Source of the DNA: Micrasema longulum
Taxonomy: Eukaryota > Arthropoda > Insecta > Trichoptera > Brachycentridae
DNA length: 64,000 bases
Assembly: GCA_022494885.1 (NCBI GenBank)
Contig: JAGVSM010000890.1
Location: 25,170-89,169, forward strand
Direction: 5' to 3'
How positions within the stretch are numbered: position 1 is the first letter of the stretch; every line of letters starts with the position of its first letter. This document shows positions 11,726 through 23,214 of this stretch, piece by piece. The translations under genes were made by a program, and so were the position numbers. Under the pieces are notes generated by a model. The model had not been told where the DNA came from. It ran no database searches and saw only the letters and a list, made by a program, of their open reading frames with translations.

Positions 11726-11899
11726 TACCAAAATTTGAGCCCCTTACACTTTATATACATACTATATATTATTTATAAAAGCGAGTATATTTCCTTGAAG
11801 CTATTTCTTACTACTCACTACTCACCCAAACCGTTCAGTATAAAAAATAGATAGTAATATAATTTGCAATGAAATATCAACTAATAGTAATCAAATGCA

Positions 11900-12325
11900 A
11901 TGAGGAACTTCAGCCCTACAGGAAATTGGATACAAAAAATGTTTTCTTGCGCGGGGTAAAAATTAGAGCATTAAATTGTAATTCAAAGTTTCTTGAAAAT
12001 GTACGGAAAAAATAATAAAAATATTTTGATAAAAACGCACTACTTTGAATGACGTCACTGGTTCATGTGAATCAACCTATGATCTGAGAGCTATGGAAGA
12101 TTTCCGGTCTGCTTGTCGCTTCTGGACCAATGGGAAGAACTGAATGAGAATAAGCGGAAATGAACTTCTGACGTTACACGCGGAGTTATTTAAGAAATAC
12201 AAAACTTTAAAAAATCGTAGTGTTGATAATACGATATATAAAAATTGAAAAAAAATTTTTTTTACTTAGTTTAATAGTCTATTAACAAATAAAAAATCTT
12301 TAAAAAACCACTGAACTTCCTCATT
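11900..12325. mobile_element. MITE family C, copy 2
   Basis: The ends are inverted: ATGAGGAACTTCAGCC on the left and ACTGAACTTCCTCATT on the right, with TGCA on both sides as a possible 4-bp target duplication. The interior has the family landmarks TTTGAATGACGTCACTGGTT and CCGGTCTGC. There is no coding capacity. Confidence 0.75.
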
Positions 12326-12384
12326 TGCAAAAGCACAATATATGATTTTAAGACAGTCTACTACGTATTATTGTAATATATATA

Positions 12385-12515
12385 TATTGTACCACAACTG
12401 GCCAGAAGTCTCAATTACAGCACAAAACACCCAGGCTTGAGAAAAACCACATTTAATTTTTGTGTTCTCACCGGGAATTGAACCCGGAACCTTCCGTGCA
12501 TAAGTCGAGCGTCTG
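12385..12515 (-). repeat. tRNA-derived SINE-like repeat (family 3)
   Basis: Read on the minus strand there is a GGTTCAATTCCCGG box-B-like promoter element, followed by an AAAACACCCAGGC-type body also seen at 56985-57105 and in part at 17895-18050. The cloverleaf does not close, so it is a SINE head and not a tRNA gene. Confidence 0.55.
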
Positions 12516-12534
12516 TTTATCATTATATTATTTA

Positions 12535-12665
12535 TCTTAACCACCTCTAAATTCTTCTTCGTGTCGACCTTGTCGAGAATCGAATCCGGGATCTTCTTGC
12601 AATGTAGCCAAACTTGGCAATCACTGCTCCATGACGAGGATTCGATTTAGTTGACTCGGATTTTT
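12535..12665 (-). repeat. tRNA-like SINE fragment
   Basis: The minus strand carries a GGATTCGATTCTCGAC box-B-like element within a partly tRNA-like sequence. It is too diverged to fold. Possibly a second head next to the preceding SINE. Confidence 0.35.
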
Positions 12666-13720
12666 CATAACCCAAAAAAAAATTTGATGTGTCAACAAAT
12701 CTTTTAGGTTTTTCGTGGAAAAGTAAGGTTGGTTAAAATTATAGTCGAATTATTATGATCTATTCATTTGTACGGCAGGCGATCTTTGGCCTTTTCCGAG
12801 ATTTTTATTCTTCCAACGTACTGTCCTGTTAAGGCTAAATGTCGTATCTGCTGAATTGACAATTTTACGGGGATTACTGTTTTATGCATGGCTAATCTGC
12901 TTCCTCCCTTTTTTTACAAGAGTATATCTCATATTTGAGAAGCAGAAATGACTTCTTGACTTAGTAAATATGTGAGGCTATCGAATACATATTACAAAAA
13001 TAAAACCAAAACGATTTTTTTTCAGTTACGACTTTGAAATATCGGTCCAAAAACGCGATATTGAAAACGCCGATATTGGCTCTCAATAGAGAGTAATAAC
13101 CGGGATTTCGATATTGGATGAGATAAACAAACTTCTAACGTGATTCTTTGTCATGTCGTACACCATTCCGCTCATTTCACTAGCGTCAGTAGCGACAGTA
13201 GCTTCCTAGTCGTTTTAGTTAGTTAGCATTACTCCTAAAAGACATGCCCGCCAACAACACGCTGAATAATTTCTTTACTTAAATTGTATTTAATACCTAA
13301 AGACTAGAAGAAAATTTTTGTATTGTTTTGCTTACTTATTCTATGTTTTGCTGAATTTGTTTTGAAACGTATGTGTTTGTTAGGTAAAATATATTAATGT
13401 CACGTTTAAAATACATGTACCTACCTAAGCTCAAATTGAAGTTGAAGACTTTAAAAATAAATCGTGAATTTAAATAATTATTGTTGATTTTCTTTGAAAC
13501 ACTTTTATTTCCAGAATTTCCATATTTTACAATGATTTTAACCTGAAAACTGAATACGGATGAAACATTTAGAAAAAATATCGAGAAAATATCGAAATAC
13601 CGGGTTTCCGATATTTGAAATTGTAATAGCGAAAAAATCCTATATTAGAAAAATGGTCTAGTCTATGCTCTATATAGAACATTTGCTGTTACTTGTGTGT
13701 TCGAAAGCCTCGAGTCTCTG
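12665..13720. other. Spacer with CGATATT-rich repeats
   Basis: No gene seen. CGATATTG and its complement recur between 13035 and 13625, with AATATCGGTCC near one end and CCGATATTTG near the other. This may mark a degenerate TIR element, but the boundaries are not clear enough to call. Confidence 0.3.
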
Positions 13721-14838
13721 TTAAAACTATTGTATGTGCAGATTGAAGAGTTTTTTTATCTCTTGACTTAGTTCGCGCTGCTTTACCGTGCCTATTACAT
13801 AATGAATCCCTTCGATCTTTAAACTAAATGTGAAACTATTGAATGTGCAGATTGAAAAGTTTTTTATCTCTGACTTAGTTCGCGCTAATTTGCCGAGCCT
13901 TTTATATAACTAATCCCTTCGACCTAGAAACCAAATGTGAAACTATTGAATGTGCAGATTGAAGAGTTTTATCTCTGACTTAGTTCGCGCTTCTTTACCG
14001 TGCCTATTACATAATGAATCCCTTCGATCTTTAAACTAAATGTGAAACTATTGAATGTGCAGATTGGAGAGTTTTTATCTCTGACTTAGTTCGCGCTTCT
14101 TTACCGCGCCTATTATATAACTAATCCCTTCGACCTAGAAACCACATGTGAAACTATTGAATGTGCAGATTGAAGAGTTTTTATCTCTGACTTAGTTCGC
14201 GCTGCTTTACCGTGCCTATTACATAATGAATCCCTTCGATCTTTAAACTAAATGTGAAACTATTGAATGTGCAGATTGGAGAGTTTTTATCTCTGACTTA
14301 GTTCGCGCTTCTTTACCGCGCCTATTATATAACTAATCCCTTCGACCTAGAAACCACATGTGAAACTATTGAATGTGCAGATTGAAGAGTTTTTATCTCT
14401 GACTTAGTTCGCGCTGCTTTACCGTGCCTATTACATAATGAATCCCTTCGATCTTTAAACTAAATGTGAAACTATTGAATGTGCAGATTGGAGAGTTTTT
14501 ATCTCTGACTTGGATTCATACAACTTTACCTATAAATCATCGATCAATCCATTTGGGGGGACGTATAGGCCGGACAACACCGATGCCTATTACATAATGA
14601 ATCCCTTCGATCTTTAAACTAAATGTAAAACATTTGAATGTGCAGATTGGAGAGTTTTTATCTCTGACTTAGTTCGCGCTTCTTTGCCGCGCCTTTTATA
14701 TAACTAATCCCTTCGACCTAGAAACCAAATGTGAAACTATTGAATGTGCAGATTGAAGAGTTTTTTATCTCTGACTTAGTTCGCGCTTCTTTACCGCGCC
14801 TATTGTATAACTAATCCCTTCGACCTAGAAACAAAATG
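13721..14838. repeat. 106-bp minisatellite with alternating monomers
   Basis: About 10.5 copies of a 105-107 bp monomer. The landmark TGAAACTATTGAATGTGCAG recurs with the preceding G at 13830, 13937, 14042, 14148, 14254, 14360, 14466 and 14731 (variant at 13724 and 14625). Two monomer types alternate, one with CCGTGCCTATTACATAATGA and ATCTTTAAACTAAAT, the other with CCGCGCCTATTATATAACTA and ACCTAGAAACCACAT. So the higher-order unit is a dimer of about 212 bp. One interval is 159 bp (106 plus 53) and carries unrelated sequence at 14511-14583. Confidence 0.9.
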
Positions 14839-14839
14839 G

Positions 14840-15515
14840 GTATCGCGCGACACAAATTTAGCGTACTCATTTGATTTCTTTGGGGCGTTTTAAATCGTAT
14901 ATCGCTTCAGAGGTCGATATCTCGTATCTCGTCCATTCACGTGAAGTCGTTATGCTCGCGCTATACGCGCTATGATACTATGGTAATTTTACAATATAGT
15001 TTCGGTATCTGTCACGCGCAGTATGCGTGCTAGAATCTGTCGTTTCAGTAGCTTTTTAGCTTTTGACCGACGGAACACGGAACACACACGACGGTTGAAG
15101 AGATAAAATACCCGATAGATGGAGGCAGCCGTTGCCATTCAGACCGTGACTGACCGCAACCGAGAAGATTATGATATTATTTTGTTTGGACTCGTATCCT
15201 GTTTGAACTTTTTGCAGGGTACGTGACGTCACGTTATGCTTTCAAGATCAAGTTCATAAATTATTTTTAAAATCAGGTTGTGTTGCGTTTTAAAATTTTG
15301 TTAAATGATATTTCGATTCGTTTCCGACTTGGGTGGCTGAAAATTCAATTCGTTGTACCCAGAGTAATAATACGCCACTAATAGAGTCGCCCATACGGAC
15401 AAAAAACATCCTATGATTATTAACCACGAAGTTAGCTACAGTTTACAGCAATACAGCGGGCCTTAGGTACTCAGGTCGAGAATTGCAAGCGCTAACCGAA
15501 AACGCCTGTTACACA
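14840..15515. other. Locally GC-richer spacer, possible regulatory stretch
   Basis: This segment is richer in CpG than most of the window (for example TATCGCGCGACAC near 14840). A start at 15120 opens a 35-codon frame that runs into a donor-like GGTACGTGA, but it matches nothing I know and no partner exon was found. A promoter for a nearby gene is possible and unproven. Confidence 0.25.
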
Positions 15516-15516
15516 C

Positions 15517-15775
15517 CATCATCATCATCATTCCCTTTCCGCACCTAATGATGCATAGGGCACTTCATTGGTACATTGATCGCAGTGTGTCTCGATCATC
15601 TTTGTCACATGAAGGTAAGATGATCAGTCTTACGCTTCGGGTGTCAGTCCAGGGACTATAAAATATTTTAGTGCAAAAATACCTTTTAAAATAAATATTT
15701 AATGTCGGGAATCGAACCCGAGACCTCTTGCATGATAGGCAAACGCACTGATCTAGCGGGATCGACTCTAGCGGA
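15517..15775 (-). repeat. tRNA-derived SINE (family 1)
   Basis: Minus strand. It has a tRNA-like head with box B GGGTTCGATTCCCGACAT, the body AGTCCCTGGACTGACACC and CTGATCATCTTACCTTCATG, and an ATGATGATGATGATGG tail. The same order of blocks occurs at 22950, 45285, 54780, 62157 and 62775 on the plus strand. Confidence 0.85.
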
Positions 15776-17890
15776 TGATTTTCTTATTTTGTCTACGCAT
15801 GCGCGATCGTCACCGTACATATTCTGTTGTGCACGAGATTTTACACCAAATTTTTATGAATAACACCAGATTTGGTAAAATCGGGGCCTGAGCGCGATAG
15901 ACTTTGCTTAATACCTGTGGATGGTGCGTTAGAGGGAGAAGATAATGTACATATTCGGCCAGCGCATGTGCAAAAATAATGTTAATGTAAGTATAACGTT
16001 AGTTTGTATTAAACAGTATGTAAACAAAAACAATGGCGGATTTAGCGTTAGCGGCTGTCATTGCACATAATTATTAAACTAAATATAAAGGTAACTTTAA
16101 TTTGACATAATGTTAAGAAATGCCCTGCCAATATTGATGGTCAGCTGCCTGTCGAGCGGGATATAGCATTCGTTGTACCTAATCTATAACATATAACTTG
16201 AATTATACCGACCTCGCCTAGTTGGTTTTTTTTTCAGCGTATCATGTTTTCATATAGTCATCTTTAATCCCAGCCTCCATGTGAGTATGCCCTGTGCCTC
16301 GATTATGAATGCCATCTTCATCTGTATATAGTGAGACGGTATACTTAACTTCTGTACTATCTGTATCTTACCTCGGTATGTTCTACCTACTTGTCATATC
16401 GACATCATATGATCGAAACAAGCCAATGAATGACCGCAGACAATTAGTCCGCATTCCTTACGCCATCAACACTTAAAATAGTTCTTATTTATATTTGAAA
16501 TAGGCTTCTGTGATAGAAAGTGCCCACTTCAAAGCGATTATAAACTCCAATAAATCACAATTCAAGCAAAAAAGCCCACTTAAATTTAATTTTTATATGA
16601 CTTAACCATTGCCAAAACGGTATGCTTTACGATCGTCTGCATTTATCTACTGAGGTAGTACTGAGCGATTACAAGGCCGACTCTCGATACATTCTCTCAG
16701 AAAGATGATAGTAAAACAGATGGAGAAAATATAATAACTAAATTATTTTTTTACTGTGGTAACTTTCTAACGCTTATATACTCTTATATGTTAATAGGAC
16801 AGAACCTAGCGACATTATTTTCGCATCTGGGTGTTCGTTTTATTAAACTGACAGTTATGTTGGAATTTCATTCGACTTCAAAATTAACTTTTTATTCTCT
16901 CATATTTTTAATAGGGTTTTAATAAAAAAAATGCCAACCTCAAAACGATAAAATTTTTTATTAAATCATAATTAAAGGAAAAACTGCTCGGTGGAACAAA
17001 CTTTATGTCACTTTTAATGCGTAGATAAACGTATCGAGGGGTTCTAGACCCGTCGGTATAAACCAATGTACTTACATTAGAACTTGATGGTAGTTTGTAG
17101 TCGGTCGGGAGACTTTTATCTTCAACTATGACGTCATACTAATGCTATGTCATTTTAGAGCGTAGATATGTGTGTACCGTGACGTACGCTTCCCCTTGTT
17201 TCATATCGATGTACCTACCCAAAACTTGAAGGTGGGGCGTCGATAGTTTATCTACTTTACTAATTAATATTTCTTTTCAAATAGGAACATTCTTATAATA
17301 TCAAATTCCTTCAGGTTTTGTTCATTCAGTTGTAGATACGTCTACGTTGCACCACCTCATCCCATTAAACCTTCTGCAATAATGAACGTGGTTAGAATAG
17401 ATACAATATATACTTCCGTAATCAACTTTTTACTGATTGATTTAATTCTAAACATTTATGAGCTCGTTATGTGGTGAATAATGTAAACTTAAAGAGACAG
17501 AAATAGTAGCACTTGTGTGTATATATAAAGACAGTATCGGGTCCACTTGGTAAATTGAAAATGGGCTTGCAATATACGGCCGGATTTACTACACATATTT
17601 GATATCACTATCTTTTCACTATAAAGGGGTCGTGCCATGGATCGATCTGGTGACCCATTGCTCTCAACTTGGAAAATTTGATTGCGTGCAATTATCTTAT
17701 AAGTCAATGAAAATATTGCGTGTTATACGGAATACTCTAGACTTAACAGTCGGCTGGGGATAATCAATACATACACGGAGCAATCATTCATTCTCTTAAC
17801 AGTGTTTTCCTCTGTATATTTGTTTTATTTTTATTTTTAAAGGAATAACCCGCTTAGCCTCTATCTAGAGGCTTGTCAGCAGGTGGGATA
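15775..17890. other. Long spacer or intron, no gene recognised
   Basis: No exon could be supported. A TACGCATGCGCGATCG stretch near 15796 resembles an NRF1/ewg-type palindrome. An ATG in good context at 16033 (AACAATGGCGGA) opens only 14 codons. Upstream NAA40 exons were sought here by their conserved tryptophan-rich motifs and not found. Confidence 0.35.
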
Positions 17891-17894
17891 TAGG

Positions 17895-18050
17895 GGATAT
17901 GGAAGGAGGTAATAAAAAATACACCACAACACCCAGACCAATTGAGAAAAAATCTTTCTTGGATTTTTTTCATGCAACTGGCGGGAATCGAACCCGCGAC
18001 TCCAGTTTCATAGATAGCCGTCTAACCAACTGCGCCACGGCGCCTGTCAT
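17895..18050 (-). repeat. tRNA-derived SINE head
   Basis: The minus strand reads GGCGCCGTGGCGCAGTTGGT (box A) and CGGGTTCGATTCCCGCC (box B), followed by an AT-rich body. The T arm pairs perfectly, but the 5' GGCGCCG cannot pair with the 3' CAGTTGC. So this is a SINE head and not a functional tRNA gene. Confidence 0.7.
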
Positions 18051-19355
18051 ATTTCATTTATGTAAAAGAAAAAAAGTATGGATTAATTTAAATCCTCCAA
18101 AATAAGAAACCTCACCATTTGTGTAATTTTATTATTACTTATTAGCAGGAATATTTTTCTACAGCAAAAATGTATTATTTTATATAGATTTTGATGTTTC
18201 TGTTGTTTTATTGTATTCTATTTAGTAAAATGGTATCCATAGAGCAATTTAGAAATCTACAAAAGTATATTTGAATGTTCTGTATAACATTGAAATATAT
18301 GTAAAGATTTCAGTTTTGGAGGATTAGCCCTTCTATAATAATTGTCGGTACGTGTAAATAGTACTTCAATTTATTATATTTATAAGCGGTGCATTTAGTT
18401 TTTTAATTATATTTTACAATAAATAAATAATTTGATGTTTATTACTACTACTAATTTAACTTAAGGCTAACCAAGCGATGCAAATATTTTTTGAATATTT
18501 TATATAATATTAATTACCAGCAGTTCAACACACGCGACAAATTATCACCTGTCGAAAAACGATAAAGAAAACTGACCTTTGAATATCCAGTGGTGTCCGC
18601 TCTGATCTGTTTTTTGTAGAGCACTGCAAGGTGGTTATAATTTGTATAGTTTTGACACGTTGGCTGTGGAGAAGAGGTGAGCCCAATTCTGCGGTGGAGA
18701 TCTTGAAGAACAAGCCAGAGCAGGTTACAAAAACTGTCACAAGTCTGCGTTTCCATTCACACGACCATTTTTATTCAGGTGCGGTAATACCGACCGAGTG
18801 AAAATGATGCCCGCCGTCTCTGGGCGAGAACTTCCAACTACACATTTAATTGAAGAACCCATTTAAATGTGCTGTCATTAATCGATTAAATTTATCCCTT
18901 TCCAACAGGGGTAATTGTCGCGTCAAATCGAGCTGCTGGCCATAACACGCATTTAAATCAAAATTCCTTTAGGTTTAATGAAATACGACTGCAAAATTTG
19001 ACTCATTGTTATTCACACTGTTAGAATAAAAATACACTGTATCTGGAGACTGACAAAATATTATTTTATTTAACTTTTATTTAAATTTGAGAATAATATA
19101 AAAAGTATATTCTATACCATGATAACTATATTATTAAGTTATCTTGTTCAGCTAAATAGGTATTATGATATTTAGGACAATTGATTTGTATAAGTTTTTA
19201 TTTAAAATCATTACAGATAACAGCTTTAGGTATTCATTTATCTGAATTGTTTAAAATACCATAATTATTTTTGTTGAACATTAGCTGACAAACTTCCCTT
19301 GAATAAGTTTATGTTCAAATTATCTGCTTTCTTAGTATGGTGGCATTCACCTCTG
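18050..19355. other. Probable NAA40 intron, no exon recognised
   Basis: A minus-strand region at 18514-18756 is open in two overlapping frames (80 and 71 codons) but has no domain I recognise and no obvious splice context. The rest is AT-rich. Confidence 0.35.
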
Positions 19356-19505
19356 TCTATACTTATATTATTCCTGAATTTTTACTGTACGAAGCCAAAC
19401 ATAATATTTCTGCACATAATATTTCGCCAGTCTATACTTATATTATTCCTGAATTTTTACTGTACGAAGCCAAACAGAATATTTCTGCACATAATATTTC
19501 GCCAG
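19356..19505. repeat. 75-bp tandem duplication
   Basis: Two adjacent copies of 75 bp (19356-19430 and 19431-19505) differ at one position (CATAAT versus CAGAAT). The copy number is exactly two and the unit is a multiple of three, so two short plus-strand frames stay open through it. It lies 73 bp upstream of an NAA40 exon, in the intron. Confidence 0.9.
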
Positions 19506-19578
19506 TTGCTGGGACACTGTTACGTAGGCGAAAGTAGTTCTCTAACAGTGTGAATAATGTGACTTCATTTTGTTTCAG

Positions 19579-19737
19579 CTACGAGCTGCAGCTGGAGACC
19601 AAAACACATCGGCGAGGTTTAGGAAGTTTCCTGCTTCATGCCTTGGAGCTTATAGCTTTTACCAATCAGATGAAGAAAGTCATTCTCACCGTCCTTACAA
19701 ATAACAAATCTGCTGTATCTTTCTTCAAAGCATTAAG
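19579..19737 (+). CDS. NAA40: NAA40-like N-alpha-acetyltransferase, penultimate exon
   Basis: This 159-bp exon follows a good acceptor (TTTTGTTTCAG) and ends at a GT donor. It begins one base into a codon boundary (split codon completed by C) and reads YELQLETKTHRRGLGSFLLH, then QMKKVILTVLTNNKSAVSFF. This is the acetyl-CoA-binding core of the GNAT fold, with the RRGLG signature. It is very close to NAA40 (NatD), which acetylates the N termini of histones H4 and H2A. The N-terminal exons, including the tryptophan-rich segment before the GNAT core, were not found. They may lie in diverged sequence or upstream of the window. The family call is firm. Confidence 0.88.
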
Positions 19738-19972
19738 GTTACTACCTATATTTTTTTCTATGTGTTTATATAAAGTTTTTATTTGTTTTTATGTAATATA
19801 TAGTTTATTTTATTAAGAATGGAAGCACGATTGTTACATAAATGAATCTATTAGCACAATGATAGTATATCAGATTTTGAATTGAAGATAAATAAAATGA
19901 CTATTGTTTGAACTGATCTCATTTTTCTTGCCTATTCTTTGTTTGGTATAATTGTATGATTTCTTTTGGCAG

Positions 19973-20150
19973 GTACGCTGTAGACGAAACCAATCCAGAT
20001 GACGAAGAAGACGTTCCTTATGAGATATTAAGTAAACCTAACCCCAAGATAAATCGCCCAGCACCGCTGGTCAATCAGGGGCCTTCCCGCCCTCCGCTAG
20101 CTGTTGGCCCCCACTCCCACCACTGCTGCCAGGGGGGGCATCACCACTGA
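19973..20150 (+). CDS. NAA40: NAA40-like N-alpha-acetyltransferase, last exon
   Basis: The exon follows acceptor TTTTGGCAG. It completes the split Arg codon AG|G from the previous exon, giving KALRYAVDETNPDDEEDVPY and EILSKPNPKI. The YEIL(S/K) segment is the end of the NAA40 domain. A low-complexity tail follows, ending PHSHHCCQGGHHH and the TGA stop at 20148-20150. A His/Cys-rich C-terminal tail is also seen in vertebrate NAA40, so it supports the assignment. The intron between the two exons is 235 bp. The gene converges on the ligase gene to the right. Confidence 0.85.
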
Positions 20151-20370
20151 CCACCCCGATCCACCACTAGCTGTCAGGGTGGCACCTACACTGACCACCC
20201 AACCCTGAAATCTGTCCATCACTAGCCAACTTGCCACAAAGGAGTTTCTCTTACGAAGATATGACATAATATAAACTCGATAAAGAAAATGAGTCTGTCT
20301 TATAATTTGGTTATACCAGTTAGGCTTACATTATATTTGGCAACAAACATAATATTGTGGGATGAGTACT

Positions 20371-20592
20371 ACAGCTAGGTAACTTCAAAATCTTAATTTT
20401 TGAGTTAACCACTAAAACACATGTTTGCATCCTCCTCCATAAATGCTACAAATAGACCAGTTGTGCATTCAAATCATCATAACATTATTTGAATCCATCA
20501 CGGCTTTTCTATTTGTAGCATTCATAGAGGAAAATATAAAATATGTTTTAACGGTCAACTGGAAAATCCTGATTTTTAAGTTACCTAGTTGT
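20371..20592. mobile_element. Palindromic MITE family E
   Basis: About 90-bp arms are inverted. The left arm (TAGCTAGGTAACTTCAAAAT through ATGCTACAAATAGA) pairs with the right arm (TCTATTTGTAGCATTCATAG through AAGTTACCTAG). There is no coding capacity. It lies just downstream of the NAA40 stop and may be in its 3' untranslated region. A half copy lies at 7190-7290. Confidence 0.75.
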
Positions 20593-20607
20593 AGAAATTA
20601 CCCCGTG

Positions 20608-20630
20608 ATATATATATATATATATATACA
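20608..20630. repeat. TA microsatellite
   Basis: An uninterrupted alternation of T and A for about 20 bases. Confidence 0.9.
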
Positions 20631-20639
20631 TCGCAAGTT

Positions 20640-22465
20640 CAGTTATTGTGCTGTGTGTCATTCGCACTCTTTGTCGACATTAAGATTCGCATGATGTCAC
20701 AACAATCCTAAACGCTGCGAATCCAGAAATGCATACATTTACTTAATCACTGTGTTTAATTTGTAACCATTTATTTGACTTGCTATGTCGCGCCATCTTG
20801 AATCCTATGACTGCCTAGTGATGGAACTGCTCCACTCTCATTGACTATAATAAAATAAATATTAAAGCAAAAGTTAAAGATCTTGTTTTTAAAACTCCAA
20901 ATGTGAAAAACTTATAATTCAACCATATTTAATTTTGTGTTTCCACATTTTTATTATTAAAAAAATATTAAATTAATTTTCAAAAATTTAAAAAAAAAAA
21001 CACAATATTTTCTTTTCACAATTTTTAATTTGATTCAAGATGTTATGTTCTTCATTTTTGCTTTAAAAAAAAAAATGTATTTATTTTAACCATTAAAAAA
21101 AATAACAGAGGTCATTTATATTTATTAAATTTAAAACGTTTGCACTACAATTTTTATTGTTATAAAGCAATTTCTTCCATCTTACAGAAATAGTTATTAA
21201 TAATTAAAAATTTACAGTCAATAATATCATATAAATCATAACTAACACAGTACAAATCATAAAAGAAGACATTAAAAAAATATATTTTCAGCAAGTGAGT
21301 TATACGGAGAAATAGTATGTAAATATATTACAGTAAAGATAAGACAAAGGTATGGGGGTTGGGGTGGTTAAAGGTCTAAGATGATTCTTGAAAACACACA
21401 ATGAAGGTCCATTTTATTACATTGACATTTTATTTATTAAAAAAATATTAAATTATTCAGTCAAAACACTCGAAATTTTTGGTTTGAGATATTTGCAGTT
21501 TTTAAAACAAGATCTTCGATCATTGTGAAGTACAGAAATCTATTGAAAACTATTGTTTTCATAAAATTTCAGATATATGACACAATGGTAGATTTTATTC
21601 GAATATTCCATTTCAGTGTATGTTCCTTTAATAGATTTTATAATAAATCTGGATTTTTATCTGAAGTATTTTTGTACACATCGAAATGTTCGCCGATGGT
21701 AATTTTGTTTTACAACAAATCATGTTTAGTTTAAAAGTATGTTATATTCAACATATTGAGCATTCACAACACTATTCTCGACAGAAACCAATCTCTGCAA
21801 AAACATGCTTGAAACATAAAAATGCACAAAACTGACAAACGCAAGCTTAAGACAACTTTTAATTTTTTTAATAAAAACACATGAATTTTTATCTACAATT
21901 TGAACAATTTATAATTTAAGATGATTCATATCAATATACTTCTATGTAAATTAGGTATTTTTTATAGAATGTAATACATGTTAACTAGTGATATTTTTTG
22001 TATATTTGTCGACAATTGTCTTATGCTTAATTCTGCTATTTTACAGAAATGAGTTGTTTGTGAATAATATTTTCAGATTTCAATTTTGATATTTTACATG
22101 TTGATCTAAATACCTTTTTGTAACTTTAATTAGATTTTCAACTTTGAAACATTCTGTTTGTAATAAAAAATTATAATCTCAGGTTCTCTGCATCCATTAG
22201 GTAAATGATTCCTGATATCTCTAATAATAATTATCAATGAATTAATAAATAAACTAGATTTTTAATTGGCCATGTCTTTGATTTATTCTGAAGTGTCTCT
22301 CCTTTTAAGGTTTTTAGCTCTGATGTTGCTGTATAAGTTTACTTGTGTGGAGGATATAAGTGTGATTAAAACACTCGTAATTAGCTAACCATTTAATGAT
22401 GCAATGGTGCAATCACCAATAGTAAATACTTGTTGGGTAACATTTAAAAAAATATATATATTTGC
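20640..22465. other. AT-rich intergenic sequence
   Basis: No gene, tRNA or clear transposon boundary. Poly-A and poly-T runs are frequent (20990-21110). Part of it could be NAA40 3' untranslated sequence, but no poly(A) site can be fixed. Confidence 0.4.
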
Positions 22466-22469
22466 GTTC

Positions 22470-22665
22470 TTATAATCATAAAATATAAAAACAAAAAAGT
22501 AAATCTACCCAAATATTACAATTTTGGGGGCTATTTTCAAAGAGTTGTAAATAACTCACTATTAGAAAATGGTAATCAAGTTGTGGTAGACTGGGGTTCG
22601 AACCACAAACCTCTGATCCGTGAGCCTGAGACAATAGCCACGGGGACCACAACCAGGTTAAAAAA
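22470..22665 (-). repeat. tRNA-derived SINE (family 2), copy 1
   Basis: The minus strand has box-B-like GGGGTTCGAACCACAAACC reading as its complement, followed by GAGTTATTTACAACTCTTTG and TTGTAATATTTGGGTAGATT. Related copies lie at 24268, 50503 and 62500, all on the minus strand. Confidence 0.7.
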
Positions 22666-22949
22666 AAATCAAAAGTAATGAAAAACACAGCAATTTTGTT
22701 AATAATAAATTATTTTATTTTGTGCTCTCAATATTGGATTTCAATGTTACACTCATTTGGAATAATTTGGAGACATTTCAAAGCTTTTATTTTTTGGAAT
22801 ATCCCACATTTGGACTGTAGTTGGTGGTTTGAAGTAATTATTTGACTGACATATTGGGCCACTTGTTCCTGGCCGTCTTTTATAGGGACGCAATATCTCC
22901 TACCACGTGTAATTTTACTTCAGTTACACGTAGGCCAGAGATGTCTTTT

Positions 22950-23214
22950 TTATCGGCCTCGTGGTGTAATTGGTTAGCGTGTTTGCCTACCATTCAAGAG
23001 GTTTCGGGTTCAACTCCCGACATGGTAAACATGAAATATTTATTTTAAAAAGGTGGTTTAACACTAGAATATTTCATAGCCTTGGACTGCTACCTGAAGT
23101 GTAAGATTAATCATCTTACCTTCATGTAACAAAAATGATCAAGATACACTACAATTAGTGTACCAATGCTGTGCCCTATGTACCATTAGGTGCGGAAAGA
23201 AAATGATGACGATG
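22950..23214 (+). repeat. tRNA-derived SINE (family 1) with target duplication
   Basis: Full-length copy. Box A is GTGGTGTAATTGGTTAGCGT, box B is GGGTTCAACTCCCGACATGG, then the family body and an AATGATGACGATG tail. A 13-bp direct repeat AGAGATGTCTTTT flanks it (22937-22949 and 23215-23227), as expected for LINE-mediated insertion. Confidence 0.9.

Noticed and set aside
11240..11854. 204-codon protein-coding gene
   Set aside because: It has no recognisable domain and no splice partner. The open frame follows from the local GC-rich composition, and the segment looks like repeat sequence.
13020..13640. hAT or other TIR element built on CGATATT repeats
   Set aside because: Repeated CGATATT motifs are present, but no convincing inverted ends or target duplication.
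13721..14838. CRISPR-like array
   Set aside because: Repeats are contiguous 106-bp monomers without unique spacers, in a eukaryotic genome. It is a minisatellite.
15120..15230. First exon of a gene, 35 codons into a donor-like GGTACGTGA
   Set aside because: No similarity to NAA40 or any other family and no downstream partner exon could be identified.
17975..18050. tRNA gene on the minus strand
   Set aside because: Box A and box B and the T arm are good, but the acceptor stem does not pair (GGCGCCG against CAGTTGC) and an AT-rich SINE-like body follows.
18514..18756. Minus-strand coding exon
   Set aside because: Two overlapping frames are open, but neither has a known domain or clear splice sites, so there is no support beyond length.
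22960..23030. tRNA gene on the plus strand
   Set aside because: The tRNA-like part is the head of a SINE with a body, a tail and a 13-bp target duplication.
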